A stretch of DNA of 64,000 nucleotides from Streptomyces sp. M92. Its GTDB lineage: Bacteria; Actinomycetota; Actinomycetes; Streptomycetales; Streptomycetaceae. The notes under the pieces were generated by a model that did not search any database, was not told the origin of the DNA, and worked only from the letters and a program-made list of their open reading frames with translations. Of this stretch, positions 8,027 to 16,449 are shown piece after piece; positions within the stretch are counted from its first letter, which is position 1, and each line of letters begins with the position of its first letter. The translations under genes and the position numbers were made by a program. The stretch lies in contig NZ_CP101137.1 in NCBI RefSeq assembly GCF_028473745.1, positions 1,178,001 to 1,242,000 of the forward strand, read 5' to 3'.

Positions 8027-9748
8027 ATGACTGAACTGATAGTGACCGCCACCGCCGCACTGGCGGCGGCCGGAGTCGGGGCCGCGTGGTACTTCCGGCG
8101 CGAGTACGGGCGGGCCCGGCGCCGGGCCGAGCAGCTGCGCGAGCACGCCGACCGGCTCACCCTGCAACTCGTCGCGGCCGAGCAGTGCGTGGGGCACCTC
8201 ACGGCCGCCGTGATCCCGGCGGCGGTGAAGGGCGGGCACGGCGGTGAGGGCACCGGGGGCGGGCCGCTGCCCGTGCCGGCGCAGCTCGACGGGACACCGC
8301 TCGCCGAACGGCTGCGTGCCGTGCCCGGTGCGCTGACCGCGGCGGTGGAGGACGTACGGACGCGGGAGCGGACGGCCGCCGAACGGGCCGCGGCCCACGC
8401 CGCCGACCAGGTACGGCAGGACGCCGAGCAGCGGATCGCGCAGGTGCGGCACGAGTCGGCCGGCGTGGCCCGGGCCGCCGTGCGCGGCTTCGCCAACAAC
8501 ATCGTGGCCCGGTCGGCGAGACTGGGCCGGGCCGTCAGCCAGGGCGTACGGCGGCACATCTCGGACGAGGCCTACGCGACGCTCGTGGAGATCGACCACC
8601 TCGCGCAGCAGATGCTGCTCACGGCCTCCGGGTACTCCGTGCTCGCCGGGGACAAGCTGTCCCGGCGCTGGCCCGCCACCACGCTGACCGACATCGTGCG
8701 CGCGGCCATGGGCCGGATCGAGGGGTACGAGCGGATCAAGCACCCCGAGATGGGGTCCGTGGTCGTCGCGGGCCGCGCGGTCGAGGCGGTCGTGCACGCG
8801 CTCGCCGTACTGCTGGACAACGCGCTGCGCTACTCGCCGCCCGCCGCCAGTGTCCACGTGTCGCTGGAGCAGGGGCACCACGCCTGCTTCCTGATCGTGG
8901 ACGACGCCGGGCTGCGCATGGACGACGAGCGACTGATGTGGGCCAGCGACGTGATGTCCGGCGAGCAGCGCGACGACATCACCCGGCTGGGCGCCCATCC
9001 CCAGACCGGGCTGCGCGTGGCGTCCCTGCTGGCGGAGAACTACGGCTTCCGCGTCGAGCTGACCGCGCCGAACATCTACCAGGGAACCCGGGCCATGGTC
9101 GTCCTGCCGAAGAACCTGCTCGTCGATCCGGCGACGGCCCAGGCGGTGCCGAGGGCTGCCGCCGCGCAACCGGCCCAGGCGGCCCAGCCCGCACTGGCGG
9201 CCCCGGCAGCCCAGGCGATCCCCGCGGTGGCCGCGTCCCCCGTCGCGCCTGCCGCGGCCGTCGGGGCCGCGGCGACCGTCGAACCCATCGCGCCTGTCGG
9301 AACCGCCACAGACGCCGCGACCGCCGTACCCGCCGCGCCCAGCGCAGCCGCCGCACCCGGCGAGCCCGGTGCTGGGCCGACCGCCGCACCCGGCGAGCCC
9401 GGTGCTGGGCCGGCCGCCGTACCCGCCGCGCCCAGCGCAGCCGCCACCCCCTCGGCCACCGCACCAGCGACCGGCACCCCCTCGGCCACCACCGCCAGCG
9501 GGCTGACCGTCCGCCGCCGTTCCACCGCTCCCGCCCCCGCGCGCCGCCCCGCCGCCCCGGACGACGCCGAGCCCGGCCGGCCCGCCGTCGCCGCGGCCTG
9601 GGCGGCTGGCAGTCGCCGCGGCCGGGAGGGGGAGGCCTCCCGGGCCTCCGCCGACGCCACCCACGACGCCGCCCGGGCCCCCGGCACGGTCCCCCGCACA
9701 ACTCCCCGCACCGCCGCCCACGACGCCGCTGACGACGAAGGACACTGA
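8027..9748 (+). CDS. cvnA: Conservon protein CvnA: sensor-kinase-like ATPase
   Basis: 573 aa from ATG 8027. The N-terminus has one membrane helix (VTATAALAAAGVGAAWYF), followed by a coiled helical region rich in Arg/Glu/Ala, then a histidine-kinase-type ATPase domain: NALRYSPPAASVHVS is the N box, VDDAGLRMDD stands where the G1 box DxGxG would be, and RLGAHPQTGLRVASLLAENYGFRVEL is the C-terminal ATP lid and strand. No clear phospho-acceptor His box is visible, as usual for CvnA. The last 190 residues are a Pro/Ala low-complexity tail with tandem repeats. In conservons CvnA forms a membrane complex with CvnB-D reminiscent of eukaryotic G-protein signalling. Confidence 0.9.
   Translation: MTELIVTATAALAAAGVGAAWYFRREYGRARRRAEQLREHADRLTLQLVAAEQCVGHLTAAVIPAAVKGGHGGEGTGGGPLPVPAQLDGTPLAERLRAVPGALTAAVEDVRTRERTAAERAAAHAADQVRQDAEQRIAQVRHESAGVARAAVRGFANNIVARSARLGRAVSQGVRRHISDEAYATLVEIDHLAQQMLLTASGYSVLAGDKLSRRWPATTLTDIVRAAMGRIEGYERIKHPEMGSVVVAGRAVEAVVHALAVLLDNALRYSPPAASVHVSLEQGHHACFLIVDDAGLRMDDERLMWASDVMSGEQRDDITRLGAHPQTGLRVASLLAENYGFRVELTAPNIYQGTRAMVVLPKNLLVDPATAQAVPRAAAAQPAQAAQPALAAPAAQAIPAVAASPVAPAAAVGAAATVEPIAPVGTATDAATAVPAAPSAAAAPGEPGAGPTAAPGEPGAGPAAVPAAPSAAATPSATAPATGTPSATTASGLTVRRRSTAPAPARRPAAPDDAEPGRPAVAAAWAAGSRRGREGEASRASADATHDAARAPGTVPRTTPRTAAHDAADDEGH
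9351..9416 (+). repeat. Two 33-bp tandem repeats in the CvnA tail
   Basis: The unit starting CCGCACCCGGCGAGCCCGG at 9351 repeats at 9384, giving GEPGAGPTAAP and GEPGAGPAAVP. A flanking PAAPSAAA segment also occurs before and after the repeat (about 9329 and 9419), so the tail has grown by duplication. Confidence 0.85.
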
Positions 9749-9750
9749 TC

Positions 9751-10191
9751 GTGCAAGACACACACACCAACAGCCTGGGCTGGCTGCTGGACCAGGAACT
9801 CGGCAGCGTCGAGGGCGTCCGGTACGCCGTGCTGATGAGCAGCGACGGGCTGCTGAAGGCCCGCACCGAGACGATCGGCCAGGACGACGGGGAGAAGTTC
9901 GCCGCGCTGACGGCGGCGCTGCGCGCGGCGGGCAAGGCCTGGGACGAGTTCACCGGCGGCGCGGGGATGCGGCAGCTGCTGATCGAGTCGGTCGGCTGCA
10001 TCGGCCTGACGACCACCGCGGCGAAGAACACCATGCTGTCGGTGTGCACGACCGGCCCGGACGCCGACGTCGGCCTGATCTCCCACCACATGGTGCGGCT
10101 CGCCACCCGGGTGGGGCACGAACTGGCCACGGAGGAGCGCGTGCCGGTCCAGCAGCGGGTACCGGTCGCGGAAGGCGGCTCACCGGCATGA
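9751..10191 (+). CDS. cvnB: Conservon protein CvnB: roadblock/LC7 domain protein
   Basis: 146 aa starting at GTG 9751, two bases after the cvnA stop. The sequence LGWLLDQELGSVEGVRYAVLMSSDGLL, with ESVGCIGLTTTAAKNTML later, is a single roadblock/LC7 fold, a small alpha/beta scaffold. In conservons CvnB binds CvnA and the GTPase CvnD; roadblock proteins commonly modulate small Ras-like GTPases such as MglA. The gene overlaps cvnC by ATGA, so the four cvn genes form one tightly coupled operon. Confidence 0.93.
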   Translation: MQDTHTNSLGWLLDQELGSVEGVRYAVLMSSDGLLKARTETIGQDDGEKFAALTAALRAAGKAWDEFTGGAGMRQLLIESVGCIGLTTTAAKNTMLSVCTTGPDADVGLISHHMVRLATRVGHELATEERVPVQQRVPVAEGGSPA

Positions 10192-10541
10192 GCGGGCCGC
10201 GGCGCGACCCCGACATGGTCAGGCCCTACGTCCGCACCGGGGGCCAGGTCCGCGCGCGTGACGACGTGCGCCTGGAGAGCGTGGTCGTCGCCGCGAACGG
10301 TCCCACGGACACCCTCGGCCCGGACGCCCGCCGGGTGATGCGGCTGTTCGCCGGCGCCCGGGGCGGCCTGGCCGTCGCCGACATCGCCGCCGCGCTGGAG
10401 CTGCCGCCCTCCACGGTGCGCATCCTCGTCTCCGCGCTGATGGACTCCGGCCACCTGTCCAGCCCGGTCGCCGCGCTCGACGACCAGCCCGACTTCGACC
10501 TGCTGCAGGAGGTACTCCGTGGACTTCGCTCCATGGTCTGA
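10188..10541 (+). CDS. cvnC: Conservon protein CvnC: DUF742 protein
   Basis: 117 aa. It carries the DUF742 signature DPDMVRPYVRTGG near the N-terminus and a winged-helix-like second half (VADIAAALELPPSTVRILVSALMDSGHL). It is the third member of the conservon complex; a DNA-binding role is suggested by the helical C-terminal half but is not established. It starts at the ATG overlapping the cvnB stop, and its own end overlaps the start of cvnD by 23 bp. Confidence 0.93.
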   Translation: MSGPRRDPDMVRPYVRTGGQVRARDDVRLESVVVAANGPTDTLGPDARRVMRLFAGARGGLAVADIAAALELPPSTVRILVSALMDSGHLSSPVAALDDQPDFDLLQEVLRGLRSMV

Positions 10542-11187
10542 CGGAACCGACCGGTCCGACCGGCCCGACCGGCCCGACGGGGCGGCGGACCCGTCCGTCA
10601 CCTACGTCCCGGCCTCGGTGACCCGGTCGGCCAAGATCGTGGTCGCGGGGGGCTTCGGCGTCGGCAAGACGACGTTCATCGGCAGCGTCTCCGAAGTGCG
10701 GCCGCTGCGCATGGAGGAGCCGATCACGCAGATCAGCGCCGGTGTGGACGACCTGCGCGGCACCCCGCACAAGACGACGACCACCGTGGCGATGGACTTC
10801 GGCCGCATCCACATGGCCGGCGGCCGGATCGCGCTGTACCTGTTCGGGCTGCCGGGGCAGTCCCGTTTCCAGCCGCTGTGGGAGGACCTGGCCGAGGGCG
10901 CCCTCGGCTGTCTCGTCCTGGCCGACACCCGCGACCTCGACGCCTCCCACGACGCCCTCGGTCTGCTGGACGGCGCGGGAATCCCGTACGCCGTCGCCAT
11001 CAACACCTTCCCCGGCGCCCCGGCTTACCCCGAGGCCGAGCTGCGCGAGGCGCTGGCCCTCGAACCGGCCACCCCGCTGACGTACTGCGACGCCCGCGAC
11101 CGCACGTCCTCCCTGCACGCCCTGATCACGCTCACCGAGTACCTCACCGAGCACCGTTCAGCCGCCCTCCTGGAGTCCCGCCGATGA
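10519..11187 (+). CDS. cvnD: Conservon protein CvnD: small Ras-like GTPase
   Basis: 222 aa from GTG 10519, which has CAGGAGGT just upstream. P-loop GGFGVGKTTFIG (G1); YLFGLPGQSRF takes the place of DxxGQ (G3), as in MglA/CvnD-type GTPases; and AINTFPGAP is in the NKxD (G4) position. The short N-terminal segment contains RSDRPDRPDRPDG-type repeats of DRP/DRS. It should switch between GDP and GTP forms under control of CvnB, relaying a signal to unknown targets. It overlaps the following P450 gene by ATGA, tying the P450 to the operon. Confidence 0.93.
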   Translation: MDFAPWSDGTDRSDRPDRPDGAADPSVTYVPASVTRSAKIVVAGGFGVGKTTFIGSVSEVRPLRMEEPITQISAGVDDLRGTPHKTTTTVAMDFGRIHMAGGRIALYLFGLPGQSRFQPLWEDLAEGALGCLVLADTRDLDASHDALGLLDGAGIPYAVAINTFPGAPAYPEAELREALALEPATPLTYCDARDRTSSLHALITLTEYLTEHRSAALLESRR

Positions 11188-12452
11188 CGTTGCCTTCCGC
11201 CGAGCCCGCACCGGACGGCTCGCCGGGCCGTGTCGCCCTGTACGCGCCGGAGTTCGCCGCCGACCCGCACGCCGCCTACCGGCGCATGCGCCGCACCCAC
11301 GGCCCGCTCGTCCCGGTCGACCTGGCGCCCGGCGTCCCCGCGACCCTCGTGATCGGCTACTACCAGGCCCGCCGCATCCTCAACGACCCGCTGCACTTCC
11401 CGGCCGACCCCCGCGCCTGGGAGAAACTCATCCCGGAGACCTGCCCGGTCCGGCCGATGATGGAGTGGCGGCCCAACGCGCTGCGCTCGGGCGGTGCCGA
11501 GCACGCCCGCTACCGGGGGGCGAACACCCACGCCATCGACAAGGTCGACCAGCACGGGCTGCGGGCCCTGGTCGAGAAGGTCGCCGACGGTGCCATCGAC
11601 GGGTTCCGCGCCGCCGGGTCGGCGGACCTGCTCACCCAGTACTCGTTCCCCATCGCCTTCCGGGTGCTGAGCGCGCTGCTGGGCTGCCCCGACGAGATCG
11701 GGCAGCGCATCGCCGACGGCATGGCGAAGATCTTCGACACCACCAACGCCGAGCAGGGCAACGCGATCCTCGCGCAGGCCGTGTCCGACCTGGTGGCCCT
11801 GCGGCGGGCCCAGCCCGGCGACGACATCACCTCCCGGCTGGCGCTGCACCCCGCCGAGCTGACCGACGAGGAGATGAGCCATCAGCTGGTCACGCTGTAC
11901 GGCGCGGGGATCGAGCCGCTGACCAACCTGATCAGCAACACGATCCTGAAGATCCTCACCGACGACGACTTCTCCGCCGACCTGCACGCCGGGCTGTCCA
12001 CGGTGCGCGACGCGCTCGACGCCGTCCTCTACACCGACCCGCCGATGGCGAACTACTGCATCTCCTACCCTCCGTACCCCATCGACGTGGAGGGCGTGCT
12101 GCTCCCGGCCGACCAGCCGGTCGTGATCTCGATGGCGGCGGCCAACAACGACCCGGCCCTCACCGAGGGCGTGCCCGAGGGACAGCACGGCGGCAACCGC
12201 GCCCACCTGGCCTGGAGCACCGGCCCGCACACCTGCCCCGCCCGCTCGCACGCCTACCTCATCGCCGAGACCGCGGTCACCCACCTCCTGGATGCGCTGC
12301 CGGAGACCGACCTCGCCCGGCCCCTCGCCGAACTGACGTGGCGCCCGGGCCCGTTCCACCGCGCCCTGGACTCGCTGCCCGTCACCTTCCCCGTCACCAC
12401 CGCGGCCCAGGCCGCAGCCGCACAGCACGTCACGCACCCCGCCGCACACTAA
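11184..12452 (+). CDS. Cytochrome P450 of the CYP157 type, lacking the EXXR motif
   Basis: 422 aa. The heme ligand is Cys351 in TGPHTCPARSHA. The K-helix region reads LDAVLYTDPPM (about 278-288), so the normally invariant Glu and Arg of EXXR are both absent. The I-helix reads LYGAGIEPLTN instead of AGxxT(T/S). From memory the CYP157 family, found in conservons, is the known P450 group without EXXR, and this gene would be the counterpart of S. coelicolor CYP157A1 beside CYP154A1. Substrate unknown. Translationally coupled to cvnD; the next P450 starts 11 bp downstream. Confidence 0.85.
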   Translation: MTLPSAEPAPDGSPGRVALYAPEFAADPHAAYRRMRRTHGPLVPVDLAPGVPATLVIGYYQARRILNDPLHFPADPRAWEKLIPETCPVRPMMEWRPNALRSGGAEHARYRGANTHAIDKVDQHGLRALVEKVADGAIDGFRAAGSADLLTQYSFPIAFRVLSALLGCPDEIGQRIADGMAKIFDTTNAEQGNAILAQAVSDLVALRRAQPGDDITSRLALHPAELTDEEMSHQLVTLYGAGIEPLTNLISNTILKILTDDDFSADLHAGLSTVRDALDAVLYTDPPMANYCISYPPYPIDVEGVLLPADQPVVISMAAANNDPALTEGVPEGQHGGNRAHLAWSTGPHTCPARSHAYLIAETAVTHLLDALPETDLARPLAELTWRPGPFHRALDSLPVTFPVTTAAQAAAAQHVTHPAAH

Positions 12453-12463
12453 GGAGCCAGGCC

Positions 12464-13690
12464 ATGGCGACCCAGCAGCCCGCCCTCGTCCTCGACCCGA
12501 CCGGCGCCGGTCACCACGCCGAGCACCGCGCCCTGCGCGACCGCGGCCCCGCGACGCTGGTGGACGTCCTCGGGGTCCAGGCCTGGTCGGTCAGCGATCC
12601 CGCCCTCCTCAAACAGCTCCTCACCAGCCCCGACGTCTCCAAGGACGCCCGCGCGCACTGGCCGGCCTTCGGCGAGGTGGTCGGCACCTGGCCGCTGGCC
12701 CTGTGGGTGGCGGTGGAGAACATGTTCACCGCGTACGGCCCCGACCACCGCAAGCTGCGCCGGCTGGTGGCGCCCGCCTTCAGTGCCCGTCGCGTCGAGG
12801 CGATGCGTCCGGCCGTCGAGTCGATGGTGACCGGGCTCGTCGACCGGCTCGCGGAACTGCCCGCCGGCGAACCCGTCGACCTGCGGCAGGAGCTGGCCTA
12901 CCCGCTGCCCATCGCGGTGATCGGCCACCTCATGGGTGTGCCCGAGGAACGGCGGGAGGGCTTCCGCGCCCTCGTGGACGGTGTCTTCGACACCACGCTG
13001 GACCAGGCCGAGGCGCAGGCCAACACCATGCGCCTGTACGAGGTGCTGGACCAGCTCATCGCCGCCAAGCGCGCCACCCCGGGCGACGACATGACGTCCC
13101 TGCTCATCGCCGCGCGGGACGACGAGGGGGACGGCGACCGCCTCTCCCCCGAGGAACTGCGCGACACGCTGCTGCTGATGATCAGCGCAGGTTACGAGAC
13201 CACCGTCAACGTCATCGACCAGGCCGCGTACACCCTGCTGACCCGCCCCGACCAGCTGGAGCTGGTCCGCGAGGGCGCGGTCACCTGGGGGGACGTGGTG
13301 GAGGAGACGCTGCGTCACGAACCGGCGGTCAAGCACCTGCCGCTGCGGTACGCCGTCACGGACATCCCCCTGCCGGGCGGGCGGACCATCGAGCGCGGCG
13401 AGGCCATCCTCGCCTCGTACGCCGCCGCCAACCGGCACCCGGACTGGCACGCGGACGCCGACGCCTTCGACGCGACCCGCACGGTCAAGGAGCACCTGGC
13501 CTTCGGCCACGGCGTCCACTTCTGCCTGGGCGCGCCGCTGGCCCGTATGGAGGTGACCCTCGCGCTGGAGAGCCTCTTCGGCCGCTTCCCGGACATCCGC
13601 CTGGCCGATCCGGCGGAGGAACTGCCGCCCGTGCCGTCCCTGATCAGCAACGGTCACCAGCGGCTCCCGGTCCTGCTGCACGCCGGCTGA
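12464..13690 (+). CDS. Cytochrome P450, canonical, CYP154-like
   Basis: 408 aa from ATG 12464 with AAGGAG upstream. All hallmarks are present: I-helix ISAGYETTVN, K-helix EETLR (Glu281, Arg284), heme loop FGHGVHFCLGAPLAR with Cys354. It is the last gene of the conservon operon. In S. coelicolor the equivalent position holds CYP154A1 (recalled, not checked), a well-folded P450 with an unusual in vitro cyclisation activity. The physiological substrate is unknown. Redox partners are not encoded in the window. Confidence 0.88.
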   Translation: MATQQPALVLDPTGAGHHAEHRALRDRGPATLVDVLGVQAWSVSDPALLKQLLTSPDVSKDARAHWPAFGEVVGTWPLALWVAVENMFTAYGPDHRKLRRLVAPAFSARRVEAMRPAVESMVTGLVDRLAELPAGEPVDLRQELAYPLPIAVIGHLMGVPEERREGFRALVDGVFDTTLDQAEAQANTMRLYEVLDQLIAAKRATPGDDMTSLLIAARDDEGDGDRLSPEELRDTLLLMISAGYETTVNVIDQAAYTLLTRPDQLELVREGAVTWGDVVEETLRHEPAVKHLPLRYAVTDIPLPGGRTIERGEAILASYAAANRHPDWHADADAFDATRTVKEHLAFGHGVHFCLGAPLARMEVTLALESLFGRFPDIRLADPAEELPPVPSLISNGHQRLPVLLHAG

Positions 13691-13737
13691 GCGGCGGGCG
13701 GGCAGGACCGGGCCGGGGAGCGGGCGGGCCGGGGGTG

Positions 13738-14211
13738 TCAGCCGAACATCCCCGGCTCGTAGTCGCCCGCCGGGTTCTGGAGCATGACGTTCAGCCGGTT
13801 GTACGTGTTGATCACGGCGATCAGGCCGACCAGGGCGGCGAGCTGGTCCTCGTCGTAGTGCTTCGCCGCCTGGGCCCACGCCTCGTCGGTGACGCCGCCG
13901 GCGGCGTCGGCGATGCGGGTGCCCTGCTCGGTCAGCTCCAGGGCGGCGCGCTCGGCGTCGGTGAAGACCTTGGCCTCGCGCCACGCCGCGATCAGGTTGA
14001 GGCGCAGCGAGGTCTCGCCCGCCTTCGCGGCGTCCTTGGTGTGCATGTCGAGGCAGAAGCCGCAGCCGTTGATCTGGCTGGCGCGGATCTTCACCAGCTC
14101 CTGCGTCGCGTGCGGCAGCGTCGAGTCCGCCAGGACCTTGCCCGCCGAGTTGATGTGGCGCACGAGCTTGCCCGCGATCGGGTTGGCGAACATGTTGAGT
14201 CGCGCTTCCAT
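13738..14211 (-). CDS. Carboxymuconolactone decarboxylase / AhpD-like protein
   Basis: 157 aa. The motif CGFCLDMHTKDA contains the CxxCxxxH catalytic arrangement of AhpD-type alkylhydroperoxidases, so it is probably a small peroxidase-like or related enzyme of the CMD family. The start at ATG 14211 (MEARLNMF) is preferred because GGAGGA sits 8-9 nt upstream; an ATG at 14229 would add six residues that include this RBS. Neighbours do not suggest a specific pathway. The upstream alpha/beta hydrolase gene is on the same strand. Confidence 0.85.
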   Translation of the reverse strand: MEARLNMFANPIAGKLVRHINSAGKVLADSTLPHATQELVKIRASQINGCGFCLDMHTKDAAKAGETSLRLNLIAAWREAKVFTDAERAALELTEQGTRIADAAGGVTDEAWAQAAKHYDEDQLAALVGLIAVINTYNRLNVMLQNPAGDYEPGMFG

Positions 14212-14316
14212 GGTGACTTCCTCCGTCATCGGTCTCTCGGTGGGCGTACACAGCTACGACGGACCGCGGCGGCGGAATGTGACAGCCCAGCGGAGCGGGT
14301 GGATGTGACCTGCGTC

Positions 14317-15207
14317 TCAGTCGTTCCGAGCCGCCCGGGACAGCAGCCGGAGCAGAGCCGTCGTCACCTCGGCCGGGCGCTCCTCCATCACCCAGTGGCC
14401 GGTCCCGGGCAACATCGTCAGCTCGGCGCCGGGGATCGTGCCGGCCAGTTCCATCGCGATCGCCGGGCTCAGGTACTGGTCCTCGCGACCCCAGACGACC
14501 GCCGTCGGGCATGGGACGGCGGCCAGGTCCCGGCGCAGGGCGGGGCGGGCGGGGGTGCGGTAGTCGGCGAAGTAGTGGAGCAGCCAGCGGCGGCCCTCCG
14601 GCGTGTCCATCCAGTCGAGGTAGCCGCGCAGGAGGTCCGGGGTGAGGTGGCCCGCGCGGACCAGCGGGCCGAAGGTACGGCGGTGGATGGCGACGTACGG
14701 CAGGCGCATCGCCGCCGGGCGCAGTGCGGGCGTCCGGGCGACGACGCCGGTCAGGGCGAAGACGGCGTACCAGCGGCGGGTGAACGTGGCGTGGGCGCGG
14801 GTGTTGAGGAGGGCCAGCCGGCGTACGCGGTCGGGGTGGCGCTGGGCGAAGCCCAGGGAGAGGAAGCCGCCGTAGTCGTGGCCGGCCAGGTTCACCGAGT
14901 CCAGTTCCAGGGCGTCCAGCAGCCGGCCGAGGCGGGCGACCTCGGTGTCGTAGTCGAAGGGGAGGTGCAGTGGGCGCTCGGACCGCCCCCAGCCGAGGAG
15001 GTCGGGGGTGATGACCCGGTGGCGGCGCGACAGGGCCGGGACCTGGTGGCGCCAGCAGCGGTGGTCGGCGGGGTAGCCGTGCAGGAGGACGACCGGTTCG
15101 GCGTCGGGGGGTCCCGACTCCCAGCAGGCCACGCGGGCGCCGTCCACCGTGACCGACCGGGTGCGGGGCGGGGACTGGTGGTCCGTGCCCGGGCTCTGCG
15201 TACTCAT
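14317..15207 (-). CDS. Alpha/beta hydrolase, epoxide hydrolase-like
   Basis: 296 aa. HGYPADHRCW gives the oxyanion HG region, GHDYGG places an Asp (not Ser) as nucleophile, WGREDQYLSP supplies the acid, and GTGHWVMEERP the catalytic His. An Asp nucleophile in GHDxGG is the mark of epoxide hydrolases and haloacid/haloalkane dehalogenase-like members, rather than esterases. Cytosolic (no signal). AGGAGCCGG precedes ATG 15207. The substrate cannot be told from sequence. Confidence 0.85.
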   Translation of the reverse strand: MSTQSPGTDHQSPPRTRSVTVDGARVACWESGPPDAEPVVLLHGYPADHRCWRHQVPALSRRHRVITPDLLGWGRSERPLHLPFDYDTEVARLGRLLDALELDSVNLAGHDYGGFLSLGFAQRHPDRVRRLALLNTRAHATFTRRWYAVFALTGVVARTPALRPAAMRLPYVAIHRRTFGPLVRAGHLTPDLLRGYLDWMDTPEGRRWLLHYFADYRTPARPALRRDLAAVPCPTAVVWGREDQYLSPAIAMELAGTIPGAELTMLPGTGHWVMEERPAEVTTALLRLLSRAARND

Positions 15208-15368
15208 CGCCTTCCGGCTCCTTCGCTGCTCGTCGCTCGCCGTGCGTCACCCTCCCTAACTGTGCGTGTACCCCGGAGTGTCGGGGTCAGGGCATGCGGT
15301 TCGGCCGATGGAGGGGCCGCGCCGTCGGTACGACCCGGGGCGGGCCGGCCGTCCGGCGGGGATCAGGG

Positions 15369-15554
15369 GGTGTCGTTCGGATCAGGCCGGCTCCAAGTAA
15401 CGGTGCCTTGCAGGCGACCCCGAGCGGGGTCTGGTGCGTGCGGCTGCAAGGCGGAGGAGGGCGACAGGACGGAGCCCTGGCAACCGACGACAACCCCGCT
15501 GGGGGGGTAAGCGGGTGCCAGACCCCGCGGCCCCGGCAAGATCCGGACGACACC
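15369..15554. repeat. Dispersed ~190-bp element with terminal inverted repeats, copy 1
   Basis: It begins GGTGTCGTTCGGATCAGGCC (15369-15388) and ends with a degenerate inverted copy (15535-15554, four mismatches). The interior (GAGCGGGGTCTGGTGCGTGC, then AAGGCGGAGGAGGGCG, then GGCAACCGACGAC) aligns with a second copy at 37366-37579. It lies in a 395-bp intergenic region and has no coding capacity of its own, so it looks like a MITE-like or structured intergenic repeat. Confidence 0.75.
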
Positions 15555-15602
15555 CCTAACCTCGGCTGGAGGAGTTCCTTGTGGGCAGGAGGCGGTGCGG
15601 AG

Positions 15603-15905
15603 ATGGTGCGGGTTCCCGGCGCGGTGGTCGCCGCGAGCGGTCTGGTCGGCGGGTACGGCGTGGCCCGGTGGACGAAGAAGCGGGAGCTGGGCGGGGTCGT
15701 GCTGGCCGTCGCGGGCGCCGCCGCCGCGCGGCAGTGGCGGGCGCGGGCCGGCGGGAAGGCCGCGGGTGCGCTGACGGCGGCGTACGTCGCCGGTTTCGCC
15801 GGGTCCCACCCGCTGGCCAAGGAGGTGGGCGCCTGGCCGTCCGTCCTCGGTGTGGCCGGTGCCGTGGCGCTGGCCTCCTGGGCGGTTGCCGACCGGAAGC
15901 CCTGA
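15603..15905 (+). CDS. Small hydrophobic membrane protein of unknown function
   Basis: 100 aa from ATG 15603, with AGGAGG ending 10 nt upstream; a TTG at 15579 behind GGAGGAG is an alternative. Hydrophobic helices are seen in GAVVAASGLVGGYGVARW, GGVVLAVAGAAAARQW, GALTAAYVAGFAGSHPLAK and VLGVAGAVALASWAV, i.e. three to four short membrane segments. No recognised family function. It lies between repeat element copy 1 and a minisatellite. Confidence 0.6.
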   Translation: MVRVPGAVVAASGLVGGYGVARWTKKRELGGVVLAVAGAAAARQWRARAGGKAAGALTAAYVAGFAGSHPLAKEVGAWPSVLGVAGAVALASWAVADRKP

Positions 15906-15934
15906 GCGTCCGCCCAGGTCAGCGGGCTCGGTGC

Positions 15935-16107
15935 GGGTGGCGGGTCAGTCCCGGTGATGGGTCAGTTCCGGTGACGGGCCAGGGCCAGCCCCGGTGGCGG
16001 GCCAGTCCCGGTGGCGGGCCAGTCCCGGTGGCGGGTCAGTCCCGGTGGCGGGTCAGTCCCGGTGATGGGTCAGTCCCGGTGATGGGTCAGTCCCGGTGAT
16101 GGGTCAG
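15935..16107. repeat. 17-bp minisatellite seeded by the end of the VOC gene
   Basis: About ten units of a 17-bp repeat (CAGTCCCGGTGATGGGT and the variant CAGTCCCGGTGGCGGGT) run up to and into the stop end of the VOC gene. On the minus strand the unit reads TGACCCATCACCGGGAC, which contains the gene's last codons (Thr-His-His-Arg-Asp). Confidence 0.9.
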
Positions 16108-16449
16108 CACGTTGACCACCCGGCCGGTCGGGTCCCGGACGAAGAAGCGGCGTACGCCCCACTCCTCGTCCTTCAGCTCCCGTACGATCTCCGCGCCCGA
16201 CGCGGTCACCCGCGCGTACACCGCGTCCACGTCCTCGACCTCCACGCTGAGGTCGGGGACGAGGGGCGCGGTGCGTTCCTCGGTGAACAGGCTGATCTGG
16301 GCGGTGGGGTTGGACGGGGAGGCCAGGGTGGTCACCCAGCCCATGTCCATGACCTCCTCGAAGCCCAGCAGGCCGTAGAAGTCACGGCTCGTGTGCAGCT
16401 GTTCCCCGTCCTCGACCCGGATGTCGGGCACGATCCTGCGAATGGTCAT
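16087..16449 (-). CDS. VOC (glyoxalase/dioxygenase superfamily) protein
   Basis: 120 aa from ATG 16449, with GGGGAGGAA upstream. Two beta-alpha-beta-beta-beta modules are visible: RDFYGLLGFEEVMDMGWVTTLAS in the first half and VYARVTASGAEI, then RRFFVRDPTGRVVNVLTH in the second. This is the VOC fold used by glyoxalases, fosfomycin/bleomycin resistance proteins and extradiol dioxygenases; activity is unassigned. Its start overlaps the stop of the MFS transporter gene by 4 bp, so the two are co-transcribed. The 3' end merges with a minisatellite. Confidence 0.85.
   Translation of the reverse strand: MTIRRIVPDIRVEDGEQLHTSRDFYGLLGFEEVMDMGWVTTLASPSNPTAQISLFTEERTAPLVPDLSVEVEDVDAVYARVTASGAEIVRELKDEEWGVRRFFVRDPTGRVVNVLTHHRD

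Noticed and set aside
15294-15602. N-terminal extension of the small membrane protein gene starting at 15294
   Set aside because: It runs through the dispersed repeat element and has no RBS; starts at 15603 (or 15579) are better.
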